DNA of 34,709 nt, from the NCBI GenBank assembly GCA_017614995.1, contig JAGAAX010000053.1:1-34709 (forward strand). Reading direction: 5' to 3'. The DNA is from Spirochaetaceae bacterium (GTDB lineage Bacteria > Spirochaetota > Spirochaetia > Treponematales > Treponemataceae). Each line of letters begins with the position of its first letter. Within the stretch, counting starts at the first letter, position 1. Positions 23,001-31,223 of the stretch are shown here, piece by piece. Under the pieces are notes generated by a model. That model saw only the letters and a program-made list of their open reading frames with translations, searched no databases and was not told the origin of the DNA. The position numbers and the translations under genes were made by a program.

Positions 23001-23115
23001 CCGATACATAAAGTGTACGGCGTGCATCAGCGGAAATTGACATCCAGACGTTGATGCAGCTGTAAAGGTTTGGTATAGACCGGTTAGCTGAAAAAGAACA
23101 AAACCTTTTTCAGCT
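23001..23115 (+). promoter_or_regulatory. Structured 5' leader of coaE with antiterminator/terminator switch
   Basis: Three structures can be drawn. P1 is CCGATACA / TGTACGG (23001-23020) with one bulged A. P2 is TGCATCAGCG (23023-23032) with CGTTGATGCA (23049-23058), 10 bp with one G-U. An antiterminator pairs AGCTG-t-AAAGGTTT (23058-23071) with AAACCTTT-tt-CAGCT (23101-23115), 13 bp with a small internal loop. The antiterminator uses the whole 3' arm of the intrinsic terminator at 23086-23115, so the two exclude each other, and P2 shares base 23058 with it. This is the architecture of a riboswitch or other attenuator. I do not recognise the class, and no ligand can be named. No confident promoter is seen upstream. 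Confidence 0.6.
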
Positions 23116-23125
23116 TCTTTTTTTT
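23086..23125 (+). terminator. Intrinsic terminator in the coaE leader
   Basis: AGCTGAAAAAG (23086-23096) pairs perfectly with CTTTTTCAGCT (23105-23115) around an 8-nt loop, followed by TCTTTTTTTT (23116-23125). It lies 17 bp before the coaE start and does not follow any plus-strand gene, since the nearest one ends 710 bp upstream. It should therefore act within the coaE leader. Confidence 0.85.
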
Positions 23126-23142
23126 TAAACAGGTTGCACATC

Positions 23143-23772
23143 TTGAATAAAAATCAGTCTAAAAAAATGCTTGTCGGTTTAAGCGGCCCTATGGCTGCCG
23201 GTAAAAACCTTGCCGGTACAATACTTGAAGAAATGGGCTGTGCCGTAATTGACGCAGACGAAACCGCGCATATTGCCCTTGAAAACACAAAGCAGCAGGT
23301 TCTTGCAACTTTCGGGGAAGAAGCGGCTCAAAAAGGCATAAACCTTATGAACGCGGACGGCACAATAAACAGAAAGGCACTTGCCCAAATTGTCTTTGCG
23401 TCAAAAGAAGCACTCGCAAAGCAGGAAGCAATTATTCACCCGGAAGTGTCGCGCCTGCTTGAGCAGTTTATCGCGGAACACCCGGAACAGACCTGCGTTA
23501 TAAATGCCACAGTGCTGAATAAAGTGCCGCTTGCAGCAAAATGTGATTTCATCATCTATGTGGACGCGCCTTTTTTTGTCAGGCTTATAAGGGCAAAAAA
23601 ACGTGACAAACATTCGATTTTTCACCTGTTGAAACGATTTTCTTCACAAAAAGAATTATATGCTCAATATCAAAAATTAAATGTCGATATATACAGAGTA
23701 AGAAACATGGGTTCTTCAAAGAAACTACAGAAAAAGCTGTACCGTATTTTTGAAAAGCACTGTTTCAATTAA
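23143..23772 (+). CDS. coaE: Dephospho-CoA kinase
   Basis: CoaE phosphorylates the 3'-OH of dephospho-CoA, the last step of coenzyme A synthesis. The ~209-aa product has a P-loop VGLSGPMAAGKN (11-22), the VIDAD motif (35-39), the conserved IIHPEVSRLL, and the late VDAPFFVRLIRAKKRD lid region. The P-loop is unusual: Asn22 stands where most P-loops have Ser or Thr, which normally ligates magnesium. I start at TTG 23143, with AGG 9 nt upstream; TTG 23134 and ATG 23167 are alternatives. Expression is probably controlled by the attenuator-like leader just upstream. The SPOR-domain gene follows after 65 bp on the same strand. Confidence 0.88.
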   Translation: MNKNQSKKMLVGLSGPMAAGKNLAGTILEEMGCAVIDADETAHIALENTKQQVLATFGEEAAQKGINLMNADGTINRKALAQIVFASKEALAKQEAIIHPEVSRLLEQFIAEHPEQTCVINATVLNKVPLAAKCDFIIYVDAPFFVRLIRAKKRDKHSIFHLLKRFSSQKELYAQYQKLNVDIYRVRNMGSSKKLQKKLYRIFEKHCFN

Positions 23773-23837
23773 CTGGTAAAATTTTGCAGATTTTTCTTGC
23801 AGTTAAAAATCTTTTCTTTGTAAGGAAGACTAACACT

Positions 23838-24587
23838 ATGGAACAAATTAACACAGCAATGAATGTTCAGCCTATGATGGAAGAGCAGACTGTTCAGCAG
23901 AACAAAAGTTCACTTTGGATTCTTTTTGCAGCAGGAATCTTTTTGTGCGTCGTTATTGGTGCTGCACTTATTTTGTGGCGGCCTTCTGTAAAAGACCCTG
24001 TTATTTCAAGCGTAAACCAGCCTGTTTCGTCACAGACAACAGATACATGGATGAACCCGGCAACAACAGTTGAACCTACTGTAACACTGAATGCTGGCGA
24101 AAGCGCAGCAGTTAATGCAGAACTTGCAGGTCCAACTACAATCGATTTGAACGCACTGCCAGCAGCAGACGACTTTACGACAGTCCGCGACGACACAGCA
24201 GCTACAGTAACAGCCTCAACAGCAGCACCGGCTGCACCTGCCGCAACAGTTTCTAAGCCTGTTGTAACAGAAGCAGCACCTGTTGTTACCAAGAAGCCTG
24301 CACAGACAGCAGCTGCCGCACCTAAAAAGACAACTGTTACAGAATACTGGATTCAGACCGGCTCTTTCTCAAGCAGAGAATATGCCGAGAACGCACAGGA
24401 CATTATTGCTTCTTATAAAATTGACAGCGAGATTTTCACAAAAGAAGTAAACGGCAAGACATGGTACCGCGTAAGAATGGGTCCGTACAAGACAAAGACA
24501 GAAGCTGACTATTGGAAAACAGCCATCAGCTCTGACGATGTAAACTTTAAGGATGCATATATCACAGAAGTAAAAACCCAAAAATAG
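23838..24587 (+). CDS. Membrane-anchored SPOR-domain protein
   Basis: This 249-aa protein has a short cytoplasmic N-terminus, one membrane segment (~25-47, WILFAAGIFLCVVIGAALILW-like) and an Ala/Thr/Pro-rich periplasmic linker (~50-170). A C-terminal SPOR domain (~174-249) begins with EYWIQTGSFSSREYAENA and contains WYRVRMGPYKTKTEADYW. SPOR domains bind peptidoglycan strands stripped of stem peptides, typically at the division septum, so this is a likely division-site protein. I chose the ATG at 23838, with AAGGA upstream; a longer frame from 23784 has no ribosome site. It probably shares the coaE transcript and ends at a strong terminator. Confidence 0.9.
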   Translation: MEQINTAMNVQPMMEEQTVQQNKSSLWILFAAGIFLCVVIGAALILWRPSVKDPVISSVNQPVSSQTTDTWMNPATTVEPTVTLNAGESAAVNAELAGPTTIDLNALPAADDFTTVRDDTAATVTASTAAPAAPAATVSKPVVTEAAPVVTKKPAQTAAAAPKKTTVTEYWIQTGSFSSREYAENAQDIIASYKIDSEIFTKEVNGKTWYRVRMGPYKTKTEADYWKTAISSDDVNFKDAYITEVKTQK

Positions 24588-24643
24588 TCTTACTAAAGGC
24601 ATCGTTTGTTTTTTCAACTTCTTCTATATTACATTACCTCCTA

Positions 24644-24681
24644 GAACAGGCTGGCACGTTGTGTCAGCCTGTTCGCTTTTT
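24644..24681 (+). terminator. Intrinsic terminator after the SPOR-domain gene
   Basis: GAACAGGCTG (24644-24653) pairs perfectly with CAGCCTGTTC (24665-24674), followed by GCTTTTT. It lies 57 bp past the stop of the SPOR-domain gene and closes the coaE operon. Confidence 0.88.
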
Positions 24682-24701
24682 AAAGGCAATTTTTTAAAGA
24701 A

Positions 24702-24729
24702 TTTACACAAAAACTGACAAAAATATAAT
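24702..24729 (+). promoter_or_regulatory. Promoter of the secreted beta-rich protein gene
   Basis: TTTACA (24702-24707), a 16-bp spacer and a perfect TATAAT (24724-24729) form a good sigma70 promoter. The transcript would have a leader of about 15 nt without a ribosome-binding site. A second -10-like TAGAAT (24741-24746) lies 4 nt before the ATG. Confidence 0.55.
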
Positions 24730-24750
24730 TTTTTTATTGATAGAATAAGT

Positions 24751-26298
24751 ATGAAACAATTATTTGCTTTACTTATCCTATTAAGTTTAATTTTTCCGGT
24801 TCATGCTGAATTTCAGCAGCTTGCAGTAAGCGGAAACACAACAATAGAGGCAGACGGAACAAAAGCAAATGCAGCCGTAAGCTTTAAGTCAACCGCATTG
24901 CAGCTTAACACAAATTTTGCGCTGATGCCCGAAAAGAAACTCAAAACATTTGCCGTCAAATGCTCGCTTATTCCAGAAGTTTCTTTTTATTACGGGCATT
25001 TGTCTTTCAGCGGTCTGTACAGCAGAATAAAGACACCCTGCTTTTCAGTGCCGGGCGCGCTTTCTTCTGCATCATCGCCGTCAGCAGGCATAAACTTAAC
25101 AATGCCGTCGTCCGGCACAAGCGTGACAACGCCAAAAGCCGCATGCCTTAGACTGAACCTTGACAGCATAAACCTTACTTGTTTTACAAGACACAAAACC
25201 GCAAAAACTGAACATGACGAATATCTTGCAGAAATTGACTGGCATCCGCCGAGAACAAGGCTTTATTTCAGTTTGTTCGGCGGCTCTTTTGAGTCTGAAA
25301 AGCAGAGCACTTCGCGCTGGTTTTTAGCCGCAAGACCTTACGCAAAAGAGAAAATCAAATACGCCGGTTTTGAGTCAATCTACAACGGCTCGTACTTCAA
25401 GCTGCACTCTACAAACAGCATAAGCACATCGCCGTATGAACGCATTACAGGCACATGGCGGCTCTGCTCTACTCTGACAAACAGATTTTTCAGACTTGAC
25501 GGCGGCTTCTTCTGGTGCGATGCAGACCACATTACAGTTGAAGAATCGCTTTTAAGAAAGACAATGGCAGCTTATGTTCATCCGCAGCTAAAGTCTGTTA
25601 CGCTCAAAAATGGGCACAAATTCCGCTCCGGGCTTACATTCTCGGCTGCACGCAGTTATTCAGACGGCATTGCACCAGACTGCACAACAAGAGCAGACCT
25701 TGCGTTTGCAGCCGAATACCGCACAGATTTTTTGACATTCACCTTGAACATGAAATGCGAAAATGCACAGCATGGCGCAGACAGCGAAAAACTTGCAGAA
25801 ATTGCCAAAGCACGCACCGAAGGCAAAAACACTGAAAGCAGAAGCCTTTTTAAGTTCATGGACTTCAGTACGGCAAACGCTTTTTTGTGCTATACGGAAA
25901 AAACCGCAAATGTTCTGGGTTTTGGTTTTAAGGCTTTTCCTGTTATGCTCGGGCGCACGCAGCAGTTTAATTTTGACGCAGACTTTAAGGTTTTTCCGTT
26001 TAACAGCAAAAAAAACGCAATAGACGCAGCGGTCTCTTTTACGTTTAACCCGGGTGCAAGAGTTTCGCTGTTCATCAAACAGTCGGCAGATTTTTCCCAA
26101 GAAAAAGAGCAGACAGCGGAGACTAATCTTTATTACATTGATTCAATAAAAACAGAGTTAAGGGCAAAACTGAATTTTACCTACAAAAACAGCACAGGCT
26201 ATTTAACTGCAAAGACAACTATAAAAAAGGAACTAGAGGACAGTGACAAACTTGCAATACTTTTCTATTGTGGTGCTACATTTTACATCAAACCGTAA
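24751..26298 (+). CDS. Exported beta-rich protein, possible outer-membrane barrel
   Basis: This 515-aa protein begins with a clear signal peptide (MKQLFALLILLSLIFPVHA, cleavage after residue 19-20). The mature part is dominated by alternating hydrophobic and polar residues in 9-12-residue stretches (LTFTLNMKCE, ANVLGFGFKAFPV, RVSLFIKQSADF, AKLNFTYKN), the pattern of transmembrane beta strands. An outer-membrane barrel is therefore likely, though the C-terminus ends YIKP and lacks the usual terminal aromatic residue. I do not recognise the family. The gene is monocistronic, between two terminators, and has no Shine-Dalgarno sequence before its ATG. Confidence 0.7.
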   Translation: MKQLFALLILLSLIFPVHAEFQQLAVSGNTTIEADGTKANAAVSFKSTALQLNTNFALMPEKKLKTFAVKCSLIPEVSFYYGHLSFSGLYSRIKTPCFSVPGALSSASSPSAGINLTMPSSGTSVTTPKAACLRLNLDSINLTCFTRHKTAKTEHDEYLAEIDWHPPRTRLYFSLFGGSFESEKQSTSRWFLAARPYAKEKIKYAGFESIYNGSYFKLHSTNSISTSPYERITGTWRLCSTLTNRFFRLDGGFFWCDADHITVEESLLRKTMAAYVHPQLKSVTLKNGHKFRSGLTFSAARSYSDGIAPDCTTRADLAFAAEYRTDFLTFTLNMKCENAQHGADSEKLAEIAKARTEGKNTESRSLFKFMDFSTANAFLCYTEKTANVLGFGFKAFPVMLGRTQQFNFDADFKVFPFNSKKNAIDAAVSFTFNPGARVSLFIKQSADFSQEKEQTAETNLYYIDSIKTELRAKLNFTYKNSTGYLTAKTTIKKELEDSDKLAILFYCGATFYIKP

Positions 26299-26345
26299 AA
26301 AAGCGCAAATTAAAACGTAAAACTATTGATACGATTGCGCTTTTT
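26298..26345 (+). terminator. Intrinsic terminator after the beta-rich protein gene
   Basis: AAAAAGCGCAA (26298-26308) pairs perfectly with TTGCGCTTTTT (26335-26345). The 26-nt loop contains a further CGT/ACG pairing. The symmetric A and T ends could allow function in both directions. The first base belongs to the stop codon of the preceding gene. Confidence 0.8.
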
Positions 26346-26430
26346 CGGTACACTTCTTAAAAATATTTATATTTAAATTCGTGCAGATGTCAACGTTTTC
26401 TGCATAATAATATTGAGAGGTATGAGCAAT

Positions 26431-28518
26431 ATGGATATTTCCAAGATGAGGAATATCGGTATCAGCGCCCACATTGACTCGGGAAAAACAACCCTGTCAG
26501 AACGTATTCTTTTTTATTGCGACAAAATTCACGCTATTCATGAAGTTCGCGGTAAGGACGGTGTCGGTGCTGTAATGGATAACATGGAACTGGAACGCGA
26601 ACGCGGTATTACAATCCAGTCAGCATCAACACAGGTTCAGTGGAAAGACTACACATTCAACGTTATTGACACTCCGGGTCACGTTGACTTCACAGTTGAA
26701 GTTGAACGCTCTTTGCGTGTTCTCGACGGCGCAATTCTTGTTTTGTGTTCAGTAGGCGGCGTTCAGTCACAGTCAATTACTGTTGACCGCCAGCTTAAAC
26801 GCTATCATGTTCCGCGTATTGCATTTGTAAACAAGTGCGACCGCACTGGTGCAAACCCATTCAAGGTTTGTATGCAGCTCCGCGAAAAATTGGGATTGAA
26901 CGCACACATGATGGAAATCCCAATCGGTCTTGAAGACAAACTCGAAGGTGTAGTTGACCTTATTGCTATGAAAGCAATTTACTTCGAGGGCGAATCAGGA
27001 ACAGAAGTACGCTACGCAGAAATTCCTGCACACCTCAAGGCTGATGCAGAAAAGTACCGCGAAGAACTCCTCGACGCAGCTTCAATGTTCAGCGATGAAC
27101 TTATGGAAGCTATGCTCGAAGAAAAAGTTACAGAGGATATGATTAACGCTGCTATCCGTAAGGGTACTCTTGCAGAACAGTTTGTTCCTGTTTTCTTGGG
27201 TTCAGCTTACAAGAACAAGGGTATTCAGCCTTTGCTCGACGGCGTTGTTAAATTCCTTCCTAACCCGACAGAAGTTAAGAACTACGCTCTTGACCTTGAC
27301 AAAAACGAAGAGAAAGTTGAGCTTACATGCAATCCTGACGATCCTTGTGTTTCACTCGGCTTCAAACTTGAAGACGGTCAGTACGGTCAGCTCACTTATG
27401 TCCGCGTTTATCAGGGAACAATCAAGAAGGGCGAAGAACTTTATAACACACGTTCACGCAAAAAGTTCAAGGTCGGCCGTCTTGTCCGCATGAACTCTGC
27501 TGCAATGGAAGACATCAACGAAGGTGTTCCAGGCGACATCGTTGCTTTGTTCGGTATCGACTGTGCATCTGGTGATACATTCTGTTCTGGCGGTTTGAAC
27601 TATGCTATGTCATCTATGTTCGTTCCGAACCCGGTTATTTCTTTGTCTATCACACCAAAAGACAAGAAAGCTGCTGACCAGATGGCAAAAGCTCTTAACC
27701 GCTTTACAAAAGAAGACCCGACATTCCAGACTTATGTTGATCCTGAATCAAATCAGACAATCATCAAAGGTATGGGTGAGCTTCACCTCGACGTTTACGT
27801 TGAACGTATGCGCCGCGAATACAAATGCGAAGTTGAGACAGGTATGCCTCAGGTTGCTTACCGCGAGACAATCACACAGCAGGCAGACTTCAACTATACA
27901 CACAAGAAACAGACTGGTGGTTCTGGTCAGTACGGTCGCGTTGCAGGTTTCATGGAACCGATTGCAGACAAAGACTACGAGTTTGTTGACAACATCAAAG
28001 GTGGTGCAATTCCTAACGAATACATTCCATCTTGTGACAAAGGCTTCCGCGCTTCAATGGCAAAGGGTTCATTGATCGGATTCCCTATTGTTGGTGTTAA
28101 ATGTACAATCAATGATGGTCAGTACCATCCGGTTGACTCTTCAGATATCGCTTTCCAGGTTGCAGCACAGGGTGCTTTCCGCGAAGCTTACGCAAAAGCA
28201 AAACCATGTATCATGGAACCAATCATGAAGGTATCTATCGAAGGTCCTACAGAATTCCAGGGAAATATTTTTGGTGCAATTAACCAAAGACGTGGTATAA
28301 TCGTTTCATCAACTGAAGACGGAAATTTCTCACGCGTTGATGCTGAAGTTCCGCTCAGCGAAATGTTCGGATTCTCTACGGTTCTTCGCTCTCTCACACA
28401 GGGAAAAGCTGAATTCTCAATGGAATTCGAGAAATACGGAAAAGTTCCAACTGCGATTTCTGAAAAACTGATTGCCGAATATCAGGAAAAGAAACGCAAG
28501 GAACAGCAGGGCAAATAA
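26431..28518 (+). CDS. fusA: Elongation factor G (spirochaete/mitochondrial-type EF-G1)
   Basis: This ~695-aa GTPase drives ribosomal translocation. The G motifs are AHIDSGKT (13-20), [13 protein letters not shown] and NKCD, followed by domains II to V ([10 protein letters not shown] in domain IV). The N-terminus reads like mitochondrial EF-G1 ([34 protein letters not shown]), which marks the spd/mtEFG subfamily found in spirochaetes. Many spirochaetes split translocation and ribosome recycling between two such factors; this looks like the translocation form. I chose ATG 26431, with GAGAGG 10 nt upstream; ATG 26422 would put the ribosome site too close. Codon use is strongly biased, as for an abundant protein. 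The RecA-like ATPase gene follows after 10 bp. Confidence 0.95.
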   Translation: MDISKMRNIGISAHIDSGKTTLSERILFYCDKIHAIHEVRGKDGVGAVMDNMELERERGITIQSASTQVQWKDYTFNVIDTPGHVDFTVEVERSLRVLDGAILVLCSVGGVQSQSITVDRQLKRYHVPRIAFVNKCDRTGANPFKVCMQLREKLGLNAHMMEIPIGLEDKLEGVVDLIAMKAIYFEGESGTEVRYAEIPAHLKADAEKYREELLDAASMFSDELMEAMLEEKVTEDMINAAIRKGTLAEQFVPVFLGSAYKNKGIQPLLDGVVKFLPNPTEVKNYALDLDKNEEKVELTCNPDDPCVSLGFKLEDGQYGQLTYVRVYQGTIKKGEELYNTRSRKKFKVGRLVRMNSAAMEDINEGVPGDIVALFGIDCASGDTFCSGGLNYAMSSMFVPNPVISLSITPKDKKAADQMAKALNRFTKEDPTFQTYVDPESNQTIIKGMGELHLDVYVERMRREYKCEVETGMPQVAYRETITQQADFNYTHKKQTGGSGQYGRVAGFMEPIADKDYEFVDNIKGGAIPNEYIPSCDKGFRASMAKGSLIGFPIVGVKCTINDGQYHPVDSSDIAFQVAAQGAFREAYAKAKPCIMEPIMKVSIEGPTEFQGNIFGAINQRRGIIVSSTEDGNFSRVDAEVPLSEMFGFSTVLRSLTQGKAEFSMEFEKYGKVPTAISEKLIAEYQEKKRKEQQGK

Positions 28519-28528
28519 GGAGTCACCA

Positions 28529-29209
28529 ATGGTAAAACAGGAACTTATTGACCGCAGTCCAGTACGCTTTTTTGAAAAAGCATTGAACGGCGGCATTAAA
28601 CCCGGCGAAATCGGAGTTCTTGCGTCTAAAAAAGGCGTAGGAAAAACATCGGTACTCGTTCAGCTTGGTCTTGACGGTCTCCTTCAAGGCAAACAGGTTG
28701 TTCATGTTTCTTTTGATCAGCATACGTCTTATACAATGACTTGGTACGAAGACATTTTCACAGAAATGTCTAAGAAAAAGAACCTTGAAAAAGCCATTGA
28801 CGTAAAAGATGATGTTATCAGAAACCGTACTGTTTTGAATTTCAATCAGGATTCTGTATCAACAAAACAGATTATCACAACTTTGACAGCACTCGCTCAG
28901 GGCGGCATCAAAACTGATTATCTCATTATTGACGGTCTTGATTTCTCAAAGAGAACAAAGGCTGATTTTGAATCTATCAAAGAATATGCAAAGAAAGAGA
29001 ACGTAGTTGTATGGTACAGCTGCAACACAGAAGGAACAGAACTTAAATCGGTTCTTCCTGCTGACCTTGTTCCGCTTTTTGACGCTGTTGTTCTTTTTGA
29101 AACAAAATCTGACAGCACACAGCTTAGAATTCTCAAAGTAAGAGACGAAACACCAAGCAACGCAAATCTCAAACTTGATTCTAAGACACTGCTTATTGCT
29201 GAAAAATAA
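28529..29209 (+). CDS. RecA/KaiC-like P-loop ATPase
   Basis: This 226-aa protein has a RecA-superfamily ATPase core. Walker A is ASKKGVGKT (32-40), a strand VVHVSFDQ follows, and Walker B YLIIDGLD (131-138) sits after a typical helix. No DNA-binding or helicase domain is appended, so it is a minimal KaiC/DnaB-like core. Cytoplasmic location is inferred. AAGGAG lies 7 nt before the ATG at 28529. The gene starts 10 bp after EF-G and ends before a strong terminator, so it is almost certainly cotranscribed with EF-G. I do not recognise a characterised homologue, and its job is unknown. Confidence 0.78.
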   Translation: MVKQELIDRSPVRFFEKALNGGIKPGEIGVLASKKGVGKTSVLVQLGLDGLLQGKQVVHVSFDQHTSYTMTWYEDIFTEMSKKKNLEKAIDVKDDVIRNRTVLNFNQDSVSTKQIITTLTALAQGGIKTDYLIIDGLDFSKRTKADFESIKEYAKKENVVVWYSCNTEGTELKSVLPADLVPLFDAVVLFETKSDSTQLRILKVRDETPSNANLKLDSKTLLIAEK

Positions 29210-29235
29210 GCTGACGCTTAACAGCATATAAACGG

Positions 29236-29268
29236 AAAAGCTTCTGCACTAATGCAGAAGCTTTTTTT
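29236..29268 (+). terminator. Intrinsic terminator of the fusA operon
   Basis: AAAAGCTTCTGCA (29236-29248) pairs perfectly with TGCAGAAGCTTTT (29253-29265) around a 4-nt CTAA loop and runs into seven T. It lies 26 bp after the stop of the ATPase gene. Confidence 0.93.
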
Positions 29269-29341
29269 ATGTTTTAACTAATAAACAATAATGAACTGCA
29301 AAAACTTATATTTATTTTCTTTTCTTTTTGCGGGAAATCTG

Positions 29342-29350
29342 TGGTATAAT
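29342..29350 (+). promoter_or_regulatory. Extended -10 promoter of the hemerythrin gene
   Basis: TGG-TATAAT is a perfect extended -10 element. It lies 17 nt before the ATG, with GGAG between them. No clear -35 box is seen. The predicted leader is only about 10 nt, so the ribosome site is at the very 5' end of the mRNA. Confidence 0.6.
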
Positions 29351-29367
29351 TTTGTTTGGAGTGAAAC

Positions 29368-29850
29368 ATGAAAGCAAAATCTGCGGGTATAACAAATTCT
29401 ATTGATGAGAATCTTATAAGATGGGATCCGAAGTTCAAAATCGGGATTCCGCTGATTGACGCACAGCACGAGCATCTTGTAAAGCTGTGCAACGATTTTT
29501 ATCAGAGTCTTTTAAAAAGCAAGAGCAATGTAAACGAAGATTATCACGCTTTGGTCAAGCAGACATTGGAAACCTGTCTGAACTATGCGGCTACTCATTT
29601 TAAAGAAGAAGAGCGACTTATGGAAGCTTCTCATTTCAGCGGCTACAAACAGCACAAGGACAGCCACAATTCTTTTACCGCAAAATGCGAAATTGCCTAC
29701 GCCGACATCGACAAGCTTTCAATTTCTGAGGCGATAAAATTTGCGCTTTTTCTGTACGACTGGATTAACACCCATATTGCCCACGAAGACCGGCTTTATA
29801 TGCCAACTCTCGTGGAATTTTTAAAAGAGCAGAAGGCAAAGCAGGCTTAG
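29368..29850 (+). CDS. Bacteriohemerythrin
   Basis: This 160-aa protein is a single hemerythrin domain that binds oxygen, or senses it or NO, through a non-haem di-iron site. The ligand set is complete by position: H34 (DAQHEHL), H77 and E81 (HFKEEE), H96 and H100 (YKQHKDSH), H136 and D141 (WINTHIAHED). Spacings match the family signature. There is no signal peptide and no fused output domain, so a cytoplasmic oxygen-binding or oxygen-protecting role is likely in an anaerobe or microaerophile. GGAG lies 6 nt before the ATG. It is monocistronic and converges with the hydrolase gene, 6 bp away, without a terminator between them. Confidence 0.93.
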   Translation: MKAKSAGITNSIDENLIRWDPKFKIGIPLIDAQHEHLVKLCNDFYQSLLKSKSNVNEDYHALVKQTLETCLNYAATHFKEEERLMEASHFSGYKQHKDSHNSFTAKCEIAYADIDKLSISEAIKFALFLYDWINTHIAHEDRLYMPTLVEFLKEQKAKQA

Positions 29851-29856
29851 CACTCA

Positions 29857-30678
29857 CTAAAGCCCTAAACCGGCTAGCCAGCCTGCAACGGTATGCGTAA
29901 ACAATTCAGGCTGGTCTATATGCACATTGTGACCTGCGCCGTCAAGCACCGCGTATGTTGCTTTAGGAAAATGAGAAAGCCATTCAAACTGAGCTTCGTA
30001 GCCGACGGCTGTATCGTATTTTGCGGCAAGAATTAAAACCGGCTCTGTAAAAGGCCGCTTTTTTAAGCCTGAGCCGACATCATAAGAAAAACTTCCCTTA
30101 AAGGTTTTGTGCAGAAATTCATTGCTGTCGTTGCCGAGAACCGACGGGTAGGCAAGTTCGCGGAAACGGTTCCAAGATTCTTTTGTAAGATTTGCATTCA
30201 TCATGCAGAAATCTTTGCGCTCTTTTTCAGAAAGCGAAGCCAAGAAGGTTTCGTCTTTCTTAAAGCAGCCGTTCTTAGGCACTTTGCTCTCGCCTGCCCC
30301 ATTAGACGGAACAATAAGAGCCGCGCCCTTAACGTGCGCACCGTACTTAACAAGAACAGCCCTGCAAACAGCCGCTCCGAAAGAATTTCCGCCGATATAA
30401 AAGCTTTCGCCCGGAAAGATTTTTTCCATAAAATGAATAAGAACTTCTACAACACCGTCGCCGTTTTTTACAAGCCCTGGCTCTGACTGCCCCATTCCAG
30501 GTACATCAACATAAATGCGCTTAAAAGACCTGCCGCTCATGGCAAAAGCCGGTTCCATTGCGTTCATCAAAAACTTGTGGTCAATTGCCCAGCCATGAAT
30601 CAAGAGGAAAGGCTCGCCCTCGCCAACAACCTCGTAATATAGCTTTGTATTGTATTTTTCGTCTACAAAAAATGCCAT
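29857..30678 (-). CDS. Alpha/beta-fold hydrolase
   Basis: This 273-aa protein has a full catalytic triad: S99 in the elbow GGNSFG, D222 (AAKYDTAVG) and H250 (GAGHNVHID). The HGWAIDH segment (28-34) supplies the oxyanion hole. The substrate cannot be told from sequence; esterases, lipases and C-C hydrolases share this pattern. No signal peptide is seen. AGG lies 7 nt before the ATG. It follows the GNAT acetyltransferase gene by 15 bp and probably shares its mRNA. Confidence 0.88.
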   Translation of the reverse strand: MAFFVDEKYNTKLYYEVVGEGEPFLLIHGWAIDHKFLMNAMEPAFAMSGRSFKRIYVDVPGMGQSEPGLVKNGDGVVEVLIHFMEKIFPGESFYIGGNSFGAAVCRAVLVKYGAHVKGAALIVPSNGAGESKVPKNGCFKKDETFLASLSEKERKDFCMMNANLTKESWNRFRELAYPSVLGNDSNEFLHKTFKGSFSYDVGSGLKKRPFTEPVLILAAKYDTAVGYEAQFEWLSHFPKATYAVLDGAGHNVHIDQPELFTHTVAGWLAGLGL

Positions 30679-30693
30679 TCTAAAACCTGCGCA

Positions 30694-31215
30694 TTAAAGC
30701 TTAAGCTCATACTGATATTCAGCAGATTCTTTTTGAGCGCTTCTGTTTTTTCTGGTGCCGTTCTCTCCAGTTCTTACCATGCCGAGTTTTTCCATAAGCT
30801 TGAATGAAGCGGTATTCTCTGTATCACAATGAGCCGTAAAATGCGTAAATCCTAGATTTTTTGCAAAATAGTCTATAACTGCTTTAGCCGCTTCGTAGGC
30901 AAAGCCTTTTCTCCAATATTTCCGGTTTATTATCCAGCCAATCTCGCCTGCACCGTCTTCAATATAGACGCTTACACCGCCGATATGCTTCTTCTTAAAA
31001 ATAAGCGCAAATTCATAAAAACTAGGATTTTCTTTAGACCATTCGATTTCAACATTTTTGAGGAACATCTTTGTTTCGTCAGAAGTGTCATTCGGCAAAT
31101 ACATCATGTATTTTGTATTTTCCAAATTCATGGCATATTCATTTGTTGAATCAAGATATTCAGGTCCAAGCGGCTTTATCAACAGCCGGTCTGTTTGTAT
31201 TTCAAATCTTCTCAT
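30694..31215 (-). CDS. GNAT N-acetyltransferase (RimJ/RimL type)
   Basis: This 173-aa protein fits the RimJ/RimL-like branch of GNAT acetyltransferases. It starts with the typical TDRLLIKPL strand and contains IGGVSVYI, EIGWIINRKYWRKGFAYEA (acetyl-CoA pyrophosphate loop RKGFAYEA, 102-109) and a C-terminal HCDTENTASFKLMEKLGM motif. Such enzymes acetylate protein N-termini or small amines; the substrate is unknown here. There is no ribosome site, and a -10 box lies 8 nt upstream, so the mRNA may be leaderless. The hydrolase gene follows after 15 bp. Confidence 0.87.
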   Translation of the reverse strand: MRRFEIQTDRLLIKPLGPEYLDSTNEYAMNLENTKYMMYLPNDTSDETKMFLKNVEIEWSKENPSFYEFALIFKKKHIGGVSVYIEDGAGEIGWIINRKYWRKGFAYEAAKAVIDYFAKNLGFTHFTAHCDTENTASFKLMEKLGMVRTGENGTRKNRSAQKESAEYQYELKL

Positions 31216-31223
31216 AGTTTAAC

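Noticed and set aside
23037-23066. Perfect TTGACA with TGTAAA 18 bp downstream inside the coaE leader
   Set aside because: The -10 match is weak, and a start near 23073 would place the terminator only ~15 nt into the transcript. It cannot be excluded, but the paired stems around it fit an RNA role better.
22916-23142. tRNA, SRP RNA, 6S RNA or a known riboswitch in the coaE leader
   Set aside because: No cloverleaf or T-loop, no SRP tetraloop core and no signature of the common riboswitches is visible. The structure was therefore left unassigned.
27602-28075. 157-codon plus-strand frame within EF-G
   Set aside because: It lies in another frame of a highly conserved, codon-biased gene. Its Ser/Thr/Arg/Leu-rich composition is typical of a shifted frame.
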